Origin: Brevundimonas sp. A19_0 | GTDB taxonomy: Bacteria; Pseudomonadota; Alphaproteobacteria; Caulobacterales; Caulobacteraceae | Direction of reading: 5' to 3' | DNA: 64,000 bases | Assembly (NCBI RefSeq): GCF_017744255.1 | Contig: NZ_JAGHQP010000001.1 | Coordinates: 390,684-454,683 of the forward strand | Shown: in pieces, positions 8,270 through 15,660 of the stretch | How the letters are laid out: every line of letters starts with the position of its first letter | How positions within the stretch are numbered: position 1 is the first letter of the stretch | The notes under the pieces: model-generated | What the model saw: the letters and a program-made list of their open reading frames with translations, nothing else | Told to the model about the DNA's origin: nothing | Database searches by the model: none | Program-made: the position numbers and the translations under genes

Positions 8270-8301
8270 CCCTCTTGCGCACACAGTGTGTGCACAGAGG
8301 G
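8270..8301. repeat. Imperfect inverted repeat / hairpin
   Basis: The outer arms CCCTCT and AGAGGG enclose the inner arms GCACACA and TGTGTGC around a single G, with small unpaired stretches between. It could be an operator (the 15-base inner palindrome is near perfect) or a hairpin of an unannotated transcript. Confidence 0.45.
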
Positions 8302-8361
8302 CCACTCCCAGTATTCCAGCCGACCTGACCAACGGAAAACGCTTCTCGAAATCTGTGAAGC

Positions 8362-8387
8362 GGAACCGCGAGGGTTACGGCCACGTT
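8362..8387 (+). promoter_or_regulatory. EcfG/SigT-type general stress promoter
   Basis: GGAAC at 8362-8366, 17 bases, then CGTT at 8384-8387: the canonical alphaproteobacterial general-stress consensus (GGAAC-N16/17-CGTT). It points at the small lipoprotein starting at 8445, with a leader of about 50 bases. Confidence 0.65.
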
Positions 8388-8444
8388 TTCCCCGGCGATG
8401 ATCCCTCCCCGGACGGGTGTCCGTCCCCAAGAAAGGTTTGACCC

Positions 8445-8636
8445 ATGACCCGCAAGACCCTGATGGCCGCCGCCCTGATCACCACCTTTGGCCTGGGCGT
8501 GACCGCGTGCGGCAGCACGATCGAACAGAAGGCCGCGACCGGTGCCGTGGCCGGCGCCGTGGTGGCGGGTCCGGTGGGAGCAGCCGTCGGTGGCGCCGCC
8601 GGGACCGCCATGGGCCAGGCCGGCAAGGACGACTGA
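8445..8636 (+). CDS. Small glycine-zipper lipoprotein
   Basis: This 63-residue protein has a signal peptide with lipobox GVTAC, so Cys22 should be lipidated. The mature part is almost entirely Gly/Ala/Val (AVAGAVVAGPVGAAVGGAAG), the spacing of a glycine-zipper membrane-packing helix, and ends in charged KDD. Such osmotically inducible OsmB-like proteins sit in the outer membrane; the exact role is unknown. The upstream GGAAC-N17-CGTT promoter suggests general-stress induction. A hairpin at 8729-8759 may end the transcript. Confidence 0.8.
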   Translation: MTRKTLMAAALITTFGLGVTACGSTIEQKAATGAVAGAVVAGPVGAAVGGAAGTAMGQAGKDD

Positions 8637-8728
8637 GCCTGCGCCCGGCAAGGAAGACACAGCCGGGCAATACAGCGCCGCTGCATGGCTGTATGACTTG
8701 ATCCCCCGGCCTTCGAGCCGTAAAGGCC

Positions 8729-8759
8729 CCCGGTCAGCGTGCCTCAGCCGCTGACCGGG
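8729..8759 (+). terminator. Hairpin between lipoprotein and DUF6481 genes
   Basis: CCCGGTCAGC (8729-8738) pairs perfectly with GCTGACCGGG (8750-8759) across an 11-base loop. No T-run follows, so it is a possible weak or factor-assisted terminator or an mRNA-stabilising structure. Confidence 0.4.
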
Positions 8760-8823
8760 TCTGGCTGCAGAAGCCGGGCCGTCGCCTATTCGCTGACCGA
8801 ACACTCCAGCTGACCGAGACTTG

Positions 8824-9204
8824 ATGAGAGATCTGAAGCAGACCGGCTTTGCCGATCGCCTGGCCACACAGGCCGAAGCCAAAAAGGCCCTTCTGGCCCG
8901 GTTCAAGCCCAAGCCGTCGATCCCCGATCCCGACTTCGACAAGCGCGCGGAACGTGCTGCTGCCGAGAAGGAAGCGGCCCGGCTGGAAAAGCTGCGCCTG
9001 AAGGAAGAGAAGGACGCAGAGAAGCGCGCCGCCCAGGAAGCCGCCCGCCGCGAGGCCGAGGCCAAGAAGGCCGCCGCCGAACAGGCCAAGTTCCAGACCG
9101 CCGAGCAGATCGCGGAAGAGCGCCGCAATGAGCGCCGCGAACGCAAGGCCGCGATCAAGGCCGAGCAACGCGCCCGTCGCGCCGAAAAGAAGATGCGCCG
9201 CTGA
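8824..9204 (+). CDS. DUF6481-like, highly charged helical protein
   Basis: The 126-residue product is almost wholly Ala/Glu/Lys/Arg and should form one long charged helix or coiled coil; only the first 40 residues (DRLATQAEAKKALLARFKP) are less repetitive. The N-terminus resembles the alphaproteobacterial DUF6481 family. There is no signal peptide. The C-terminus (RRAEKKMRR) is strongly basic, which could suit RNA or DNA contact, but no function is established. I chose ATG 8824 over the adjacent TTG 8821. Confidence 0.7.
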   Translation: MRDLKQTGFADRLATQAEAKKALLARFKPKPSIPDPDFDKRAERAAAEKEAARLEKLRLKEEKDAEKRAAQEAARREAEAKKAAAEQAKFQTAEQIAEERRNERRERKAAIKAEQRARRAEKKMRR

Positions 9205-9218
9205 TCGTCTGACCGCAG

Positions 9219-11624
9219 TCAGACCTTGAGCACCGCCTTCAGGGCATCGGCGGCAAACGGCTTGCGGATCAGCGCCCAGGGCGCGTCGCGCAGGGCCTCG
9301 TCGACATCGTCGCCCGCATAGCCGGTGGCCAGCACGATCCGCATGGCGGGATAGAGGTCCGCCGCCCGTCGCGCGAGATCCAGTCCGGACATGCCACCCG
9401 GCATGACGATGTCCGTCAGAAGCAGATCAAACGCGCCGCTCTTGAGTCGCTTGAGGGCCGAAGCGCCGTCAGCGGCCGTGGTGACCTTGAGGCCAAGGGT
9501 CTCAAGGATCGCCACCGCAATCGCCTGGACCTCGGGATCATCCTCGACCAGCAGGACCGAGCGGCGCTCCACCGGGTCTTCGCCCCCTGTCGCGGCGGCC
9601 ACCGGCTGGCCGGCGTCCTCGGCCGTGGCGACCGGCAGATACATTTCCATCCGGGTTCCGGTGCCGTCCGCCGACGTGACGTGGATGGCGCCCCCGCTCT
9701 GCTTGAGGAAACCATAGACCTGGGACAGGCCCAGGCCGGTGCCCTTGCCGACGGCCTTGGTGGTGTAGAAGGGCTCGAAGATCCGGTCGCGCAGATCGTC
9801 GGGAATGCCGGGGCCGTCGTCCACCACGCTGATGCGCACATAGTCGCCGGGCTCAAGGTCAGCGACTTCGCCGGCCCGCACCTTCATCTGGCGGGTCTCG
9901 ACCTCGACCTTGCCCGTGCCGCCCACGGCATCGCGCGCATTGACCAGCAGATTCAGCAGGGCAGCCTCGAACTGGGCGGTATCGACCCGGATGCGGGCGC
10001 CGCCGCGGCGAAGCTTCGAGCTGTAGGTCATGCCGCCGCCCAGCGCCCCCCGGATCAGGGGTTCGCCCTCGCGGATCAGGGCGTTCACATCGACGGTTTC
10101 CGGCCGGAGCGCCTGGCGCCGCGAGAAGGCCAGCAGCTGGTGGGTCAGCCGCTCGCCACGTCGGGCCGCGCTGAGGGCCGCCTCGGTCAGCTTTAGGCGC
10201 CGGGCCTCGTCCACCTTGTTGTTCAGCAGCATGTCGAGGCCGCCGATGACGACCGTCAGCAGGTTGTTGAAGTCATGGGCCACGCCCCCGGTCAGCCGTC
10301 CGACCGCCTCCATCCGCTGGGCATGCATGAGGTCGGCCTCGGCTTGGGCCTTGCCCATCAGGGCCTTGCCGACCCGCTCCTCGAGCAGCTCATTGATGCG
10401 CTTGAGGTCGACCTCGGCCTGTTTGGCGTCGGTGACGTCGAAGGCCACCCCGACAAAGCCCTGGACCTTGCCCTGGGCGTCGAGGCGTGGCCGGGAGAAG
10501 GACCGGAGCCAGCGCCATTCCCCGTCCGCGCGACGGTATCGCGCCTCGAGGCTGAAGGGCTGGCCGGTGGCCTCTCCGGCGATCGACTCGGCGACGACGC
10601 GGTCATGATCGTCCGGGTGAATGAACGCGCGCCAGTCGGTCTGGAGGGTGGTCGCATGATCCGCGCCCATGAAACGGCGATAGGCTTCGTTGACGAACTC
10701 GCGGGTGCGGTCAGCCGCCGTCACCCAGATCAGGACGGGCGCGTCATTGGCCATGTCGCGGAAGCGCCCCTCGCTTTCGCGGAGCGCACTTTCCACCTGC
10801 CGGACCTCGGACAGATCGATATTGGCGCCGACCATGCCGAGAAAGACCCCTTGGGCATCGAACCGCGGACGGGCGTGGGTCTCCAGGATGCGCCAATCCC
10901 CGTCGGCTCGCAGATACCGGGCTTCGATCTGCAGGGGGGTGCGGGATTTCAGCGCCGCCAGGCTGGCGTTCCAGACCCGCTCGCGATCCTCCGGATGAAT
11001 GGCTTCGAGCCAGGGCGTCGGGTCGCCGAGGTCGGTCGGTCGGTCGCCCCAGAAGCGGCGATACTCGGCATTCAGATAGACCCGACCCTCGACATCGGCG
11101 GTCCAGAGCATGACGGGCGCGACATCGGCGATGTCCCGGAAGCGCGCCTCATATTCGTCGACGCGAACCGCGGCGGCACGCAGGTCCGCGACCGTCTCGT
11201 CCAGACGCCGCATGGCGCGTCTGAGGGCGGAAGCGACCCAGGTGACGAACAGGCCGACCAGGATGAAATTCGCGGTGGCCACGCGGCCGAGGTTGCTGGT
11301 GATACCGACTCCCGCCGTGTCGGGCCCGGCCACCCACCAGCCCCCCAGCAGGCAGACGATCACCGCCACGCCGCCGGCAATCCGGCCTCCCGCCAGCGCG
11401 GCCAGCACCACCGCCGGCAGAAGGATCATGAAGCCCGTGACGCCCTCGTAGAAGGTCGACAGGGCCAAGCGTACGGCGAGGCCCGCCGCGGCGGCCAGCA
11501 GGCCGATGACGATGGACTGGACGATGCCGGGCGGTGGCGTGCGGGCCAGACGGGCCAGCATGGCGTCGGCACTGAGGCGGGCGCGGCCGGGGTCGGTCGA
11601 GTCCTGGTCCCCGCTGCGATTCAT
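9219..11624 (-). CDS. Membrane hybrid sensor histidine kinase (two PAS domains, receiver)
   Basis: Domain order over 801 residues: a hydrophobic DUF4118/KdpD-like membrane region (about 36-130), two PAS domains each with the PAC-type ending (about 165-285 and 290-410), a dimerisation helix with the phospho-acceptor in GGVAHDFNN (about 450), an ATPase domain with GPGIPDDLRDRIFEPFYTT and GTGLGLSQVYG, and a C-terminal receiver with acidic pocket VEDDPE, acceptor Asp in LLTDIVMPGG, and conserved Lys in RKPF. Phosphate probably passes internally to the receiver and on to an unlinked partner. The signal is unknown. An EcfG-type promoter lies 43 bases upstream of the ATG. Confidence 0.9.
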   Translation of the reverse strand: MNRSGDQDSTDPGRARLSADAMLARLARTPPPGIVQSIVIGLLAAAAGLAVRLALSTFYEGVTGFMILLPAVVLAALAGGRIAGGVAVIVCLLGGWWVAGPDTAGVGITSNLGRVATANFILVGLFVTWVASALRRAMRRLDETVADLRAAAVRVDEYEARFRDIADVAPVMLWTADVEGRVYLNAEYRRFWGDRPTDLGDPTPWLEAIHPEDRERVWNASLAALKSRTPLQIEARYLRADGDWRILETHARPRFDAQGVFLGMVGANIDLSEVRQVESALRESEGRFRDMANDAPVLIWVTAADRTREFVNEAYRRFMGADHATTLQTDWRAFIHPDDHDRVVAESIAGEATGQPFSLEARYRRADGEWRWLRSFSRPRLDAQGKVQGFVGVAFDVTDAKQAEVDLKRINELLEERVGKALMGKAQAEADLMHAQRMEAVGRLTGGVAHDFNNLLTVVIGGLDMLLNNKVDEARRLKLTEAALSAARRGERLTHQLLAFSRRQALRPETVDVNALIREGEPLIRGALGGGMTYSSKLRRGGARIRVDTAQFEAALLNLLVNARDAVGGTGKVEVETRQMKVRAGEVADLEPGDYVRISVVDDGPGIPDDLRDRIFEPFYTTKAVGKGTGLGLSQVYGFLKQSGGAIHVTSADGTGTRMEMYLPVATAEDAGQPVAAATGGEDPVERRSVLLVEDDPEVQAIAVAILETLGLKVTTAADGASALKRLKSGAFDLLLTDIVMPGGMSGLDLARRAADLYPAMRIVLATGYAGDDVDEALRDAPWALIRKPFAADALKAVLKV

Positions 11625-11667
11625 GCGTCTGGCCCCCGCCGCATCACCCGAATTTCACTGAGGTTTG

Positions 11668-11692
11668 AACGCAAGCGTGGCTGTCGCGTTCC
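11668..11692 (-). promoter_or_regulatory. EcfG/SigT-type promoter of the hybrid kinase gene
   Basis: On the minus strand GGAAC (11692-11688), 16 bases, CGTT (11671-11668). The spacing and both boxes match the general-stress consensus exactly, and the site lies 43 bases before the kinase start at 11624. Confidence 0.65.
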
Positions 11693-11795
11693 GGAGCGCA
11701 CAGGGCGGACCGCGAGCGACTGTAGATGGTTGTTCCATGCCGTGTCCGTGCCCATCTGCAATCCCTGATCCGCATCCGCAACCCGAGGAGTTGTC

Positions 11796-12278
11796 ATGAC
11801 CACCGCGACCATCCAGACCGGCCTGAAGAAGGCGGACCGCAGCCAGGTGTCCGAAGCCCTGACCAAGGTGCTGGCCGACAGCTTCGCTGTCTATCTGAAA
11901 ACCCACGGCTATCACTGGAATGTGCGGGGCCCGGAGTTTTTCACCCTGCACAACCTTCTGGAGCAACAGTACACGGAAATCTGGGGCGCGCTCGACGATA
12001 TCGCCGAACGGATCCGCGCGCTCGGCATCCTGGCGCCGCAGGGCTATGCCACCTTCGGCAATCTGACGGCCATCAAGGACGGCGATCCCGAGCAGGAGGC
12101 CGAGGCCATGCTCAAGGAGCTGATGCGCGACCACGAGACGCTGATCGCGACGACGCGGGATACCCTGTCGCTGGCCGACGAGGCCGGTGACGAGGCGACG
12201 GCCGACCTGATGACCCAGCGTCTGGCGGCCCACGAGAAATTCGCCTGGATGCTGCGCTCTACCCTGGGCGGTCGCTGA
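11796..12278 (+). CDS. dps: Dps family ferritin-like DNA-protection protein
   Basis: Dps dodecamers oxidise and store iron with hydrogen peroxide, limiting Fenton damage; many also coat DNA. The 160-residue length is typical. The inter-subunit ferroxidase residues are visible: His40 (YHWNVRG), His52 (TLHNLLEQQ), Asp67 and Glu71 (DDIAERIRALG). The N-terminal tail is short with only a few Lys/Arg, so strong DNA binding is uncertain. The gene has a GAGG ribosome site and is followed by a perfect 11-12 base hairpin. It is divergent from the hybrid kinase. Confidence 0.92.
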   Translation: MTTATIQTGLKKADRSQVSEALTKVLADSFAVYLKTHGYHWNVRGPEFFTLHNLLEQQYTEIWGALDDIAERIRALGILAPQGYATFGNLTAIKDGDPEQEAEAMLKELMRDHETLIATTRDTLSLADEAGDEATADLMTQRLAAHEKFAWMLRSTLGGR

Positions 12279-12288
12279 CCTGGTCGGA

Positions 12289-12314
12289 GGCAGGCGGTCG
12301 CCCGACCGCCTGCC
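12289..12314 (+). terminator. Strong hairpin after dps
   Basis: GGCAGGCGGTCG and CGACCGCCTGCC are perfect complements with only two bases between (11 pairs and a 4-base loop in practice), 11 bases after the dps stop. No T-run follows. Confidence 0.5.
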
Positions 12315-12386
12315 CGCGCCTGAAAAAGGCCCGACTGGCGGGATATCGTCGTGCTCCAGAGCGATGAAAGCCCTATATTTCCTGTG

Positions 12387-13532
12387 ATGAAACAGCTTGC
12401 GACACTGCTGGCGTGGGTGAAGGCCCGGTTCCCGGACGGCCGTCTGTCGGGGCTGAGCCTTGTCGCCCTCATGGCCCTGTCCGGGGTCGCGATGACGGCC
12501 AGCTCTGCGGCCCGGCCCGAGCAGGATGACACCGGGCGCGCCGTCCTGAGCGCCAGCGGCGGCGATCCGGGCCCTGACGATCTCGATGCCCTGGCCGCAA
12601 GAACCACCCCTGAGCAGCTGGGGCTTGCCGCTACGCCGACGCTGGTCGTGGGCGAGACCGGGCTGGAGGCTCAGCGTCTGAACGCGGCCCGCCCGGTCGC
12701 CGCCGGGCTGCTGCGGCCCGCGCGCCCCTTCAGCCTCGGCCGGATCGCCACGGCCGATCGCAACCGTGCCCTGCGGTGCCTGACGCAAGCCGTCTATTAC
12801 GAAGCGGCTCTGGAGCCGCGCGCCGGTCAGGAAGCCGTCGCCCAGGTCGTGCTGAACCGGGTTCGCGACCCGAACTTCCCCAATACGGTCTGCGGTGTGG
12901 TGTTCGAGGGGGCGGAGCGGGTGACGGGCTGCCAGTTCAGCTTCACCTGCGACGGCGCACTGGGCCAGGCCCCGGTCGGCTGGGCCTGGAAGCGGGCCGA
13001 GGACGTCGCCCGTCGGGCGCTGGACGGCCATGTCTCCGAGCGCGTGGGCACCGCCACCCACTATCACGCCGACTATGTCTTCCCCTGGTGGGCGCCCAGT
13101 CTGGGCAAGATCGACCAGATCGGGGCGCACATCTTCTATCGCTGGAAGGGCTATCCCGGCGAGACGGCGGCCTTTTCCCAGTCCTACGCGGGGCGCGAGC
13201 CGGTGATCGACGAGGCGCGCTTCTCGCAGCCGCGCGTGCTGATGGCCGATGCCGTGGCGGAGGAAGACCTGACCGCACCCGACGGGACGGTGGTGGGCGC
13301 GCCGCCGCGTACGGTCGAGATCAACGGCCAGACCCGTGTGGTCGGCGCGGCCAGTCTGGGCGGCCGGCGTCAGCCGACGCCCGAAGAGATCGCCGAGATC
13401 AATCGCAATCTGGCGGATTTCGAGGAACAGGACCCTGCGCCCACGCGTGTCGCCCCGACGCCCGTGCCCGGCGTGGTCGGGTTGGAAGTCGAGGAAGTGG
13501 GCCGCCCTTCACGCCAGGCGGCAGGCCGATAG
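12387..13532 (+). CDS. Cell wall hydrolase, SleB/CwlJ type (second copy)
   Basis: The 381-residue protein has an N-terminal hydrophobic segment (LSLVALMALSGVAMTAS, about residues 23-39) as a signal/anchor, then a Hydrolase_2 domain from about 130: CLTQAVYYEAALEP with the catalytic Glu, VAQVVLNRVRDPNFPN, CGVVFEG and GCQFSFTCDG. The C-terminal 120 residues are low-complexity and polar. It is clearly paralogous to the protein at 6767-7966, but the Glu-Gly after the active-site region is altered (EALEP-like instead of ARGEG). ATG 12387 was preferred to an upstream GTG because the signal sequence follows it directly. Confidence 0.87.
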   Translation: MKQLATLLAWVKARFPDGRLSGLSLVALMALSGVAMTASSAARPEQDDTGRAVLSASGGDPGPDDLDALAARTTPEQLGLAATPTLVVGETGLEAQRLNAARPVAAGLLRPARPFSLGRIATADRNRALRCLTQAVYYEAALEPRAGQEAVAQVVLNRVRDPNFPNTVCGVVFEGAERVTGCQFSFTCDGALGQAPVGWAWKRAEDVARRALDGHVSERVGTATHYHADYVFPWWAPSLGKIDQIGAHIFYRWKGYPGETAAFSQSYAGREPVIDEARFSQPRVLMADAVAEEDLTAPDGTVVGAPPRTVEINGQTRVVGAASLGGRRQPTPEEIAEINRNLADFEEQDPAPTRVAPTPVPGVVGLEVEEVGRPSRQAAGR

Positions 13533-13606
13533 TTCCTTATTGAAACCCGCGGGCCGCCCCTGCATTGATAGGGTCTTGTGGCACTTCTGCCTTTTCCGGA
13601 ACCGGG

Positions 13607-15139
13607 ATGTCCGACACCACCTCTGCCCCCTCGGGCTGGACCGAAGCCGAACGTCTGGCCGCCCTGCGCGACTACGACATTCTGGACACGGAGCCGGAGC
13701 GCGCCTTCGACGATATCGTCGATCTGATCGCCACCCTGTTCGACGCCCCGATCGCCGTGGTCAATCTGATTGACGAGGGGCGGCAGTGGTTCAAGGCCGA
13801 GAAGGGCCTGGGCGTGCGCGAGACGCCGCTGGAGACCAGCTTCTGCGCCCATGCCATCCTCGAGGCTGACCGTATGGTCGTGCCGGACGCCACCCAGGAC
13901 CCCCGCTTCACCTGCAATCCTCTGGTGACCGATACACCCGGCCTGCGCTTCTATGCCGGTCAGCTGCTGAAGTCGGCGGAGGGCCTGCCACTCGGCACCC
14001 TGTGCGTTCTGGACACCAAGGCCCGGCCGGAAGGCCCAACCGAGGTCCAGTTGAAGGCGCTCGAGGTGCTGGCGGATCAGGTCATGACCCAGCTGAACCT
14101 GCGCCGCGCGCTCAAGCACCAGCAGAGGTCGGAAGCCGAGTTTCGCGCCATCGCCGACTCCATGCCGCAGATGGTGTGGTCGACCCTGCCGGACGGCCAC
14201 CACGACTATTACAATGCGCGCTGGTACGAGTTCACGGGCGTGCCGGCGGGCTCGACCGACGGCGAAGGCTGGAACGACATGTTCCACCCCGAAGACCAGG
14301 AGCGGGCGTGGGAGCGGTGGCGTCATTCGCTGGCGACCGGCGACCCCTATGAGATTGAATACCGCCTGCGTCGCCACGACGGGGTCTATTGCTGGACGCT
14401 GGGCCGGGCCATGCCGGTGCGGGACACCGAGGGCCGGATCGTGCGCTGGTTCGGGACCTGCACCGATATCGACGATCTCAAGCGCATGGATCAGGCCAAG
14501 GAGCTGCTGAGCCAGGAGCTGAGCCACCGGATCAAGAACATCTTTGCCGTGGTGTCGGCGCTGGTGGCCCTGTCGGCGCGCCAGCATCCCGAGGCGCGGC
14601 CCTTCGCCCAGTCGCTGCGTACCCGCATCAATGCGCTGGCGCGGGCCCACGAGTTCGTGCGGCCCCACAGCGACGTCTCGCGCCCCACCATGGGCGACAT
14701 GACGCTGCACGGTTTCCTCGCCGCGCTGTTCACGCCTTACACCGACGAACAGGGCCAGCCCCGGGTGCGGATCACCGGCGATGACGCCGCCTTTGACGAC
14801 CAGGCTGCCACCTCGGTCGCCCTGCTGTTCCACGAACTGGCCACCAATGCCGCCAAATACGGCGCGCTATCGGTCGAGGGGGGCTATGTGGAGGTCGAGA
14901 CGGACCACAGCCAGGAGGGCCAGTATCGGCTGGCCTGGCGGGAGCGTCAGGGACCCGCCATAAACGGTGTGCCGCAGAAGTCCGGGTTTGGGTCATCGCT
15001 CGCGACCCTGTCAGTCGAGGGGCAGCTGGCGGGCAAATTGACGCGGAACTGGAACCCCGACGGGCTGGAAGTATTGGTGGAGCTGCCCGCGACCGCCCTG
15101 TCGCGCCGTAACGCCGCACGCGTGGTTACAAAGGCGTAA
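13607..15139 (+). CDS. GAF-PAS sensor histidine kinase of the HWE family
   Basis: The 510-residue soluble kinase has an N-terminal GAF domain (about 15-165), a PAS domain with PAC ending (about 175-290), and an HWE kinase module: H-box ELSHRIKNIFAVVSAL near residue 305 and N-box HELATNAAKYGAL near 410. The family's hallmark is a merged, compact ATPase domain, with WRE near residue 445. No membrane segment is seen, so the signal is probably cytoplasmic (redox, light or small ligand). ATG 13607 directly precedes a standard GAF N-terminus. A receiver-only regulator follows 76 bases downstream and is the likely partner. Confidence 0.9.
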   Translation: MSDTTSAPSGWTEAERLAALRDYDILDTEPERAFDDIVDLIATLFDAPIAVVNLIDEGRQWFKAEKGLGVRETPLETSFCAHAILEADRMVVPDATQDPRFTCNPLVTDTPGLRFYAGQLLKSAEGLPLGTLCVLDTKARPEGPTEVQLKALEVLADQVMTQLNLRRALKHQQRSEAEFRAIADSMPQMVWSTLPDGHHDYYNARWYEFTGVPAGSTDGEGWNDMFHPEDQERAWERWRHSLATGDPYEIEYRLRRHDGVYCWTLGRAMPVRDTEGRIVRWFGTCTDIDDLKRMDQAKELLSQELSHRIKNIFAVVSALVALSARQHPEARPFAQSLRTRINALARAHEFVRPHSDVSRPTMGDMTLHGFLAALFTPYTDEQGQPRVRITGDDAAFDDQAATSVALLFHELATNAAKYGALSVEGGYVEVETDHSQEGQYRLAWRERQGPAINGVPQKSGFGSSLATLSVEGQLAGKLTRNWNPDGLEVLVELPATALSRRNAARVVTKA

Positions 15140-15145
15140 CCACGC
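15120..15145 (+). terminator. Hairpin across the HWE kinase stop codon
   Basis: GCGTGGTTAC (15120-15129) and GTAACCACGC (15136-15145) are perfect 10-base arms around AAAGGC. The kinase stop TAA (15137-15139) is inside the second arm. No T-run follows; it may attenuate read-through into the regulator gene or be an operator for it. Confidence 0.4.
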
Positions 15146-15215
15146 AACCGGCATATCCCTTGCACGTTCGTTTTGAAGACTCTCCCGTTCACAGTTTTTG
15201 ACACTCCTGCCTGCC

Positions 15216-15635
15216 ATGCCCGCCCGTATCCTCATCGTTGAAGACGAAGCCCTCGTGGCCATGGAACTTCGCTTCGTGCTGGAGGACCTGGGCCACGAAG
15301 TCGTGGGTACGGCCGCAGACTCGCAAATGGCCCTGAACCTCGCCAAGGAAACGGACGTCGATCTGGCGCTCGTGGACATTCACCTGTCGGACGGCCCCAC
15401 GGGCGTGTCGATCGGCCGCGAGCTGGCGACCGATCACAAGGTTGCGGTGCTGTTCATGACGGCCAACCCGGGCATGGTGCGCGACGGCGTCGCCGGCACT
15501 ATCGGTGTGCTGTCAAAGCCTACCGACGAGCATATCGTGCAGAATGCCGTGTCCTATGCGCTCGGCGTGAGGGCTGGGGCCCCGACAAATATGGCGCCGC
15601 CCCAGCTTCAGCTGTTCAACCAGGCCGGCGCCTAG
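15216..15635 (+). CDS. Single-domain response regulator (receiver only)
   Basis: The 139 residues make one CheY-like receiver: acidic pocket VEDEA near residue 9, phospho-acceptor Asp in LALVDIHLS near residue 54, Thr in LFMTANP near residue 83, and Lys in LSKPT near 104. There is no output domain; the last 20 residues are an unstructured tail. It follows the HWE kinase gene and probably acts as its phosphate acceptor or sink, like LovR-type regulators (inference). ATG 15216 was chosen over an upstream TTG. A T-rich hairpin terminator follows. Confidence 0.9.
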   Translation: MPARILIVEDEALVAMELRFVLEDLGHEVVGTAADSQMALNLAKETDVDLALVDIHLSDGPTGVSIGRELATDHKVAVLFMTANPGMVRDGVAGTIGVLSKPTDEHIVQNAVSYALGVRAGAPTNMAPPQLQLFNQAGA

Positions 15636-15660
15636 GTCAGGCCTACCAGGCGCCGATCTT
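15627..15660. terminator. Terminator shared by convergent regulator and trxB genes
   Basis: GGCGCCT (15627-15633) pairs with AGGCGCC (15648-15654), with GGT/ACC extending the stem after one bulge; GATCTTTTCT follows on the plus strand. It covers the regulator stop codon and the last codons of trxB. Confidence 0.6.

Larger units (their letters stand above)
7967..8444. other. 478-base intergenic region with hairpins and a stress promoter
   Basis: No convincing gene is seen between the divergent wall hydrolase and the small lipoprotein. The region holds an inverted pair of GANTC sites (GATTC 8129-8133, GAATC 8138-8142) around a 4-base loop; an extended imperfect hairpin at 8270-8301; and a GGAAC-N17-CGTT promoter at 8362-8387. 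GANTC is the target of the cell-cycle methylase CcrM in Caulobacterales. Confidence 0.5.

Noticed and set aside
7967..8332. N-terminal extension of the first SleB protein to 8332
   Set aside because: The extra 122 codons contain no conserved segment, are Cys/Arg/Pro-rich, and precede the membrane anchor; a start near 7966 or 7912 is more likely.
8223..9158. 311-codon minus-strand frame rich in Ser/Ala/Arg
   Set aside because: Complement of the lipoprotein and the charged DUF6481-like gene; composition is the antisense image of a Glu/Lys-rich helix.
10275..11768. 497-codon open frame on the plus strand
   Set aside because: Antisense to the hybrid histidine kinase; no motif, biased composition.
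11655..13130. 491-codon open frame on the minus strand
   Set aside because: Antisense to dps and the second SleB gene, both supported by conserved residues.
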